From: JBHENN01 sp046262015
GTDB lineage: Bacteria > Actinomycetota > CADDZG01 > WHSQ01
NCBI GenBank assembly: GCA_046262015.1
Contig: JBHENN010000045.1
Coordinates: 1-15,896 of the forward strand
Length of the DNA stretch: 15,896 nucleotides
Reading direction: 5' to 3'
Translations under genes and position numbers: made by a program
Shown here: one piece after another, positions 14,715-15,896 of the stretch
Numbering within the stretch: position 1 is the stretch's first letter
How the letters are laid out: the number at the start of each line of letters is the position of its first letter
Notes under the pieces: generated by a model
What the model saw: the letters and a program-made list of their open reading frames with translations, nothing else
Database searches by the model: none
What the model was told of the DNA's origin: nothing

Positions 14715-15536
14715 CTAACCCCCGCCGCCCGCGGCGTCGCCTCCCTGGTCGTCGGCGCCACCCTTCTTGTTGCCACCTTTCTTGCCCCCGCCGACCTGGC
14801 CGCCGGCGTCCCCACCCTCGTCCTCGCTCCCGGTCTCGAGCGGTTCGAGCGGCGTGGGCAACGGCGACGGCGCGGCCGGCGGCACGGGCCGCGGCGCGGC
14901 CAGCAGCGACGGCTCCATGTCGGCGTCGGCACGCTCCTGGTCGAGGACCGCGATCGCCCCGTCCAGCACGTTGGACGCGCGCTCGCGGATCTCGGTCCCT
15001 CCTGCCAGCACGCGCTGCTGCTCGCGACCGTCGAGCGAGGGGGCGAGGGCGTACGTCTGCACTGCGGAGGCATACAGGCCGATGGCCTGGTTGACGAGGT
15101 CGTTGGTCGCCTCGAGCCCCTTCGGGGGGAGGATCTGCCCGGACTGCGTCGAGACCTGCTGCAGCGCCGTCAGCCACGTTTTGGTCTTCTCGTCGAGACC
15201 CTGGACCGCCGCCTCGGGCGCGGCGGGGTCCACCTGGCCCATCTCGGTGACCGGTTGGTTCAGGGTCTGGAGCATGGCGCTGAGCTGGCCGGTATAGCGC
15301 TCCAGCGCGGTCCGGCGCTCGCTCAGCTTCGCGGACTCGGTCTGAGAGCGGTTGATCACGTAGAACACCGTCCCGAGGAGGAGCAGCCCGAGCGTGATGG
15401 CCGCGAGACGCCCGGCCGGCGTTTGGTACCACCGCGTCGCGCGGCGCGGTGCGTAGGTGGGCCGGGGCGCGGCCGCGGGCCGGCGCTGCCCCTGACTCCC
15501 CCTGCTCTGGCTCTTCTTCTTGCCTTTTATGGCCAT
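14715..15536 (-). CDS. Uncharacterised single-pass membrane protein between tatC and helY
   Basis: 273 residues. The N-terminus is strongly basic (Lys/Arg/Pro-rich, 1-35) and leads into one hydrophobic helix at about 43-61. A helical, Gln-rich region with coiled-coil character follows (about 62-205), then a Pro-rich stretch and a Gly/Lys/Asp low-complexity tail from about 220. By the positive-inside rule the N-terminus is cytoplasmic and the remainder outside. There are no cysteines. I do not recognise a named family and give no function. The ATG at 15536 is 9 nt after the tatC stop and has no Shine-Dalgarno; the TATAGT at the tatC stop could also act as a -10. Its position in the tatC-helY string suggests co-transcription with both. 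Confidence 0.8.
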   Translation of the reverse strand: MAIKGKKKSQSRGSQGQRRPAAAPRPTYAPRRATRWYQTPAGRLAAITLGLLLLGTVFYVINRSQTESAKLSERRTALERYTGQLSAMLQTLNQPVTEMGQVDPAAPEAAVQGLDEKTKTWLTALQQVSTQSGQILPPKGLEATNDLVNQAIGLYASAVQTYALAPSLDGREQQRVLAGGTEIRERASNVLDGAIAVLDQERADADMEPSLLAAPRPVPPAAPSPLPTPLEPLETGSEDEGGDAGGQVGGGKKGGNKKGGADDQGGDAAGGGG

Positions 15537-15545
15537 GACCGGCGA

Positions 15546-15896
15546 CTATACCGACTCGCGTCCCGCCTTCCGGCGCGCCGAGCGCGCCAACAAGAGGATC
15601 GTCACCTCGAACAACCCGTACAGCGGGATCGCCATCACGAGGAAGGTGAAGGGGTCCTGCGTTGGGGTCGCGACGGCGGTCAGCGCGCAGATGCCGACGA
15701 GGGCCGACTTCCGGTGAGCGCGCATCTGGGCGGGCGTGAACGCTCCGGCGAGGCCCAGGAAGAAGAGCACCAGCGGCAGCTCGAACATGATGCCGAACGC
15801 GATCAACATCAGACCCACGAAGTTGAGGTACTCCTCGGCGCGGAACAGCGGCACGAGGTTCTCGCCCCCAACCCCGACCAGGAACCGAAGGCCCGC
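15546..15896 (-). CDS. tatC: Sec-independent (Tat) translocase subunit TatC, C-terminal part (cut by window edge)
   Basis: The frame is open from the right edge to a TAG at 15546, giving the last 116 residues. It shows the TatC pattern: a short loop with GVGGENLVPLFRAEEY, a membrane helix with LMLIAFGIMFELPLVLFFL, the loop GAFTPAQMRAHRK, the helix with TAVATPTQDPFTFL (TatC normally has TPPDxxSQ here) and AIPLYGLFEVTILL. TatC is the multispanning receptor of the twin-arginine pathway, which exports folded proteins together with TatA. The tatA gene would be expected beyond the edge. The cytoplasmic tail is short and basic (ARRKAGRESV). The next gene starts 9 nt downstream on the same strand. 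Confidence 0.93.
   Translation of the reverse strand, partial: AGLRFLVGVGGENLVPLFRAEEYLNFVGLMLIAFGIMFELPLVLFFLGLAGAFTPAQMRAHRKSALVGICALTAVATPTQDPFTFLVMAIPLYGLFEVTILLLARSARRKAGRESV

Noticed and set aside
1..15896. CRISPR array, insertion sequence, tRNA or defence system
   Set aside because: No regularly spaced repeats, transposase, integrase, tRNA-like fold or recognised defence gene was seen. The DUF222/HNH fragment alone is not evidence for a mobile element.

Overview
The window is about 15.9 kb of high-GC DNA, tightly packed with genes. GTG is the best-supported start for most of them. Three things point to an actinobacterium (Actinomycetota): a DUF222-type (13E12-like) protein at the left edge, the order tatC / small membrane protein / HelY-type helicase at the right edge, and the GC-rich, GTG-start style. 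I cannot name a genus. Uncultured soil or groundwater lineages fit as well as cultured ones.

Layout. Positions 1-498 (-) hold the N-terminal part of a DUF222/HNH-family protein cut by the window edge. Positions 590-3803 (-) hold a lipid-handling set: an acyl-CoA dehydrogenase, a patatin-like lipid hydrolase overlapping it by 4 bp, and, 188 bp further on, a membrane-anchored PlsC-type acyltransferase. A 50-bp divergent gap separates these from 3854-5844 (+), a tail-anchored small protein overlapping by 4 bp with an FAD-dependent glycerol-3-phosphate dehydrogenase (glpD). Two small ORFs follow on the + strand: a doubtful 35-codon ORF at the glpD end and a convincing 57-residue acidic protein (6046-6219). 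This last gene converges on a minus-strand operon, 6216-9720, of thiolase, alkyl-DHAP-synthase-like flavoprotein and diacylglycerol-kinase-family lipid kinase, again joined by 4-bp GTGA overlaps. Upstream of that operon lies a secreted subtilisin-family protease (9769-11877). Positions 12023-15896 (-) carry the helY-type helicase, an uncharacterised single-pass membrane protein and the C-terminal part of TatC.

How the genes may work together (inference). GlpD makes dihydroxyacetone phosphate, the backbone that an alkyl-DHAP synthase uses for ether lipids. The lipid kinase phosphorylates diacylglycerol-like lipids, the acyltransferase adds acyl chains, the patatin protein removes them, and the acyl-CoA dehydrogenase and thiolase process acyl-CoAs. 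The middle 9 kb therefore reads as a glycerolipid and fatty-acid remodelling region, possibly with ether-lipid capacity. The right edge is ordinary conserved actinobacterial housekeeping.

I found no CRISPR array, insertion sequence, tRNA, rRNA or clear defence system. The most notable items are the putative ether-lipid locus, an acyltransferase whose HX4D motif reads HX4N, a 15-bp perfect inverted repeat around an AT-rich core behind the helicase gene, a 16-bp palindrome touching a ribosome-binding site, and two small proteins of unknown function.
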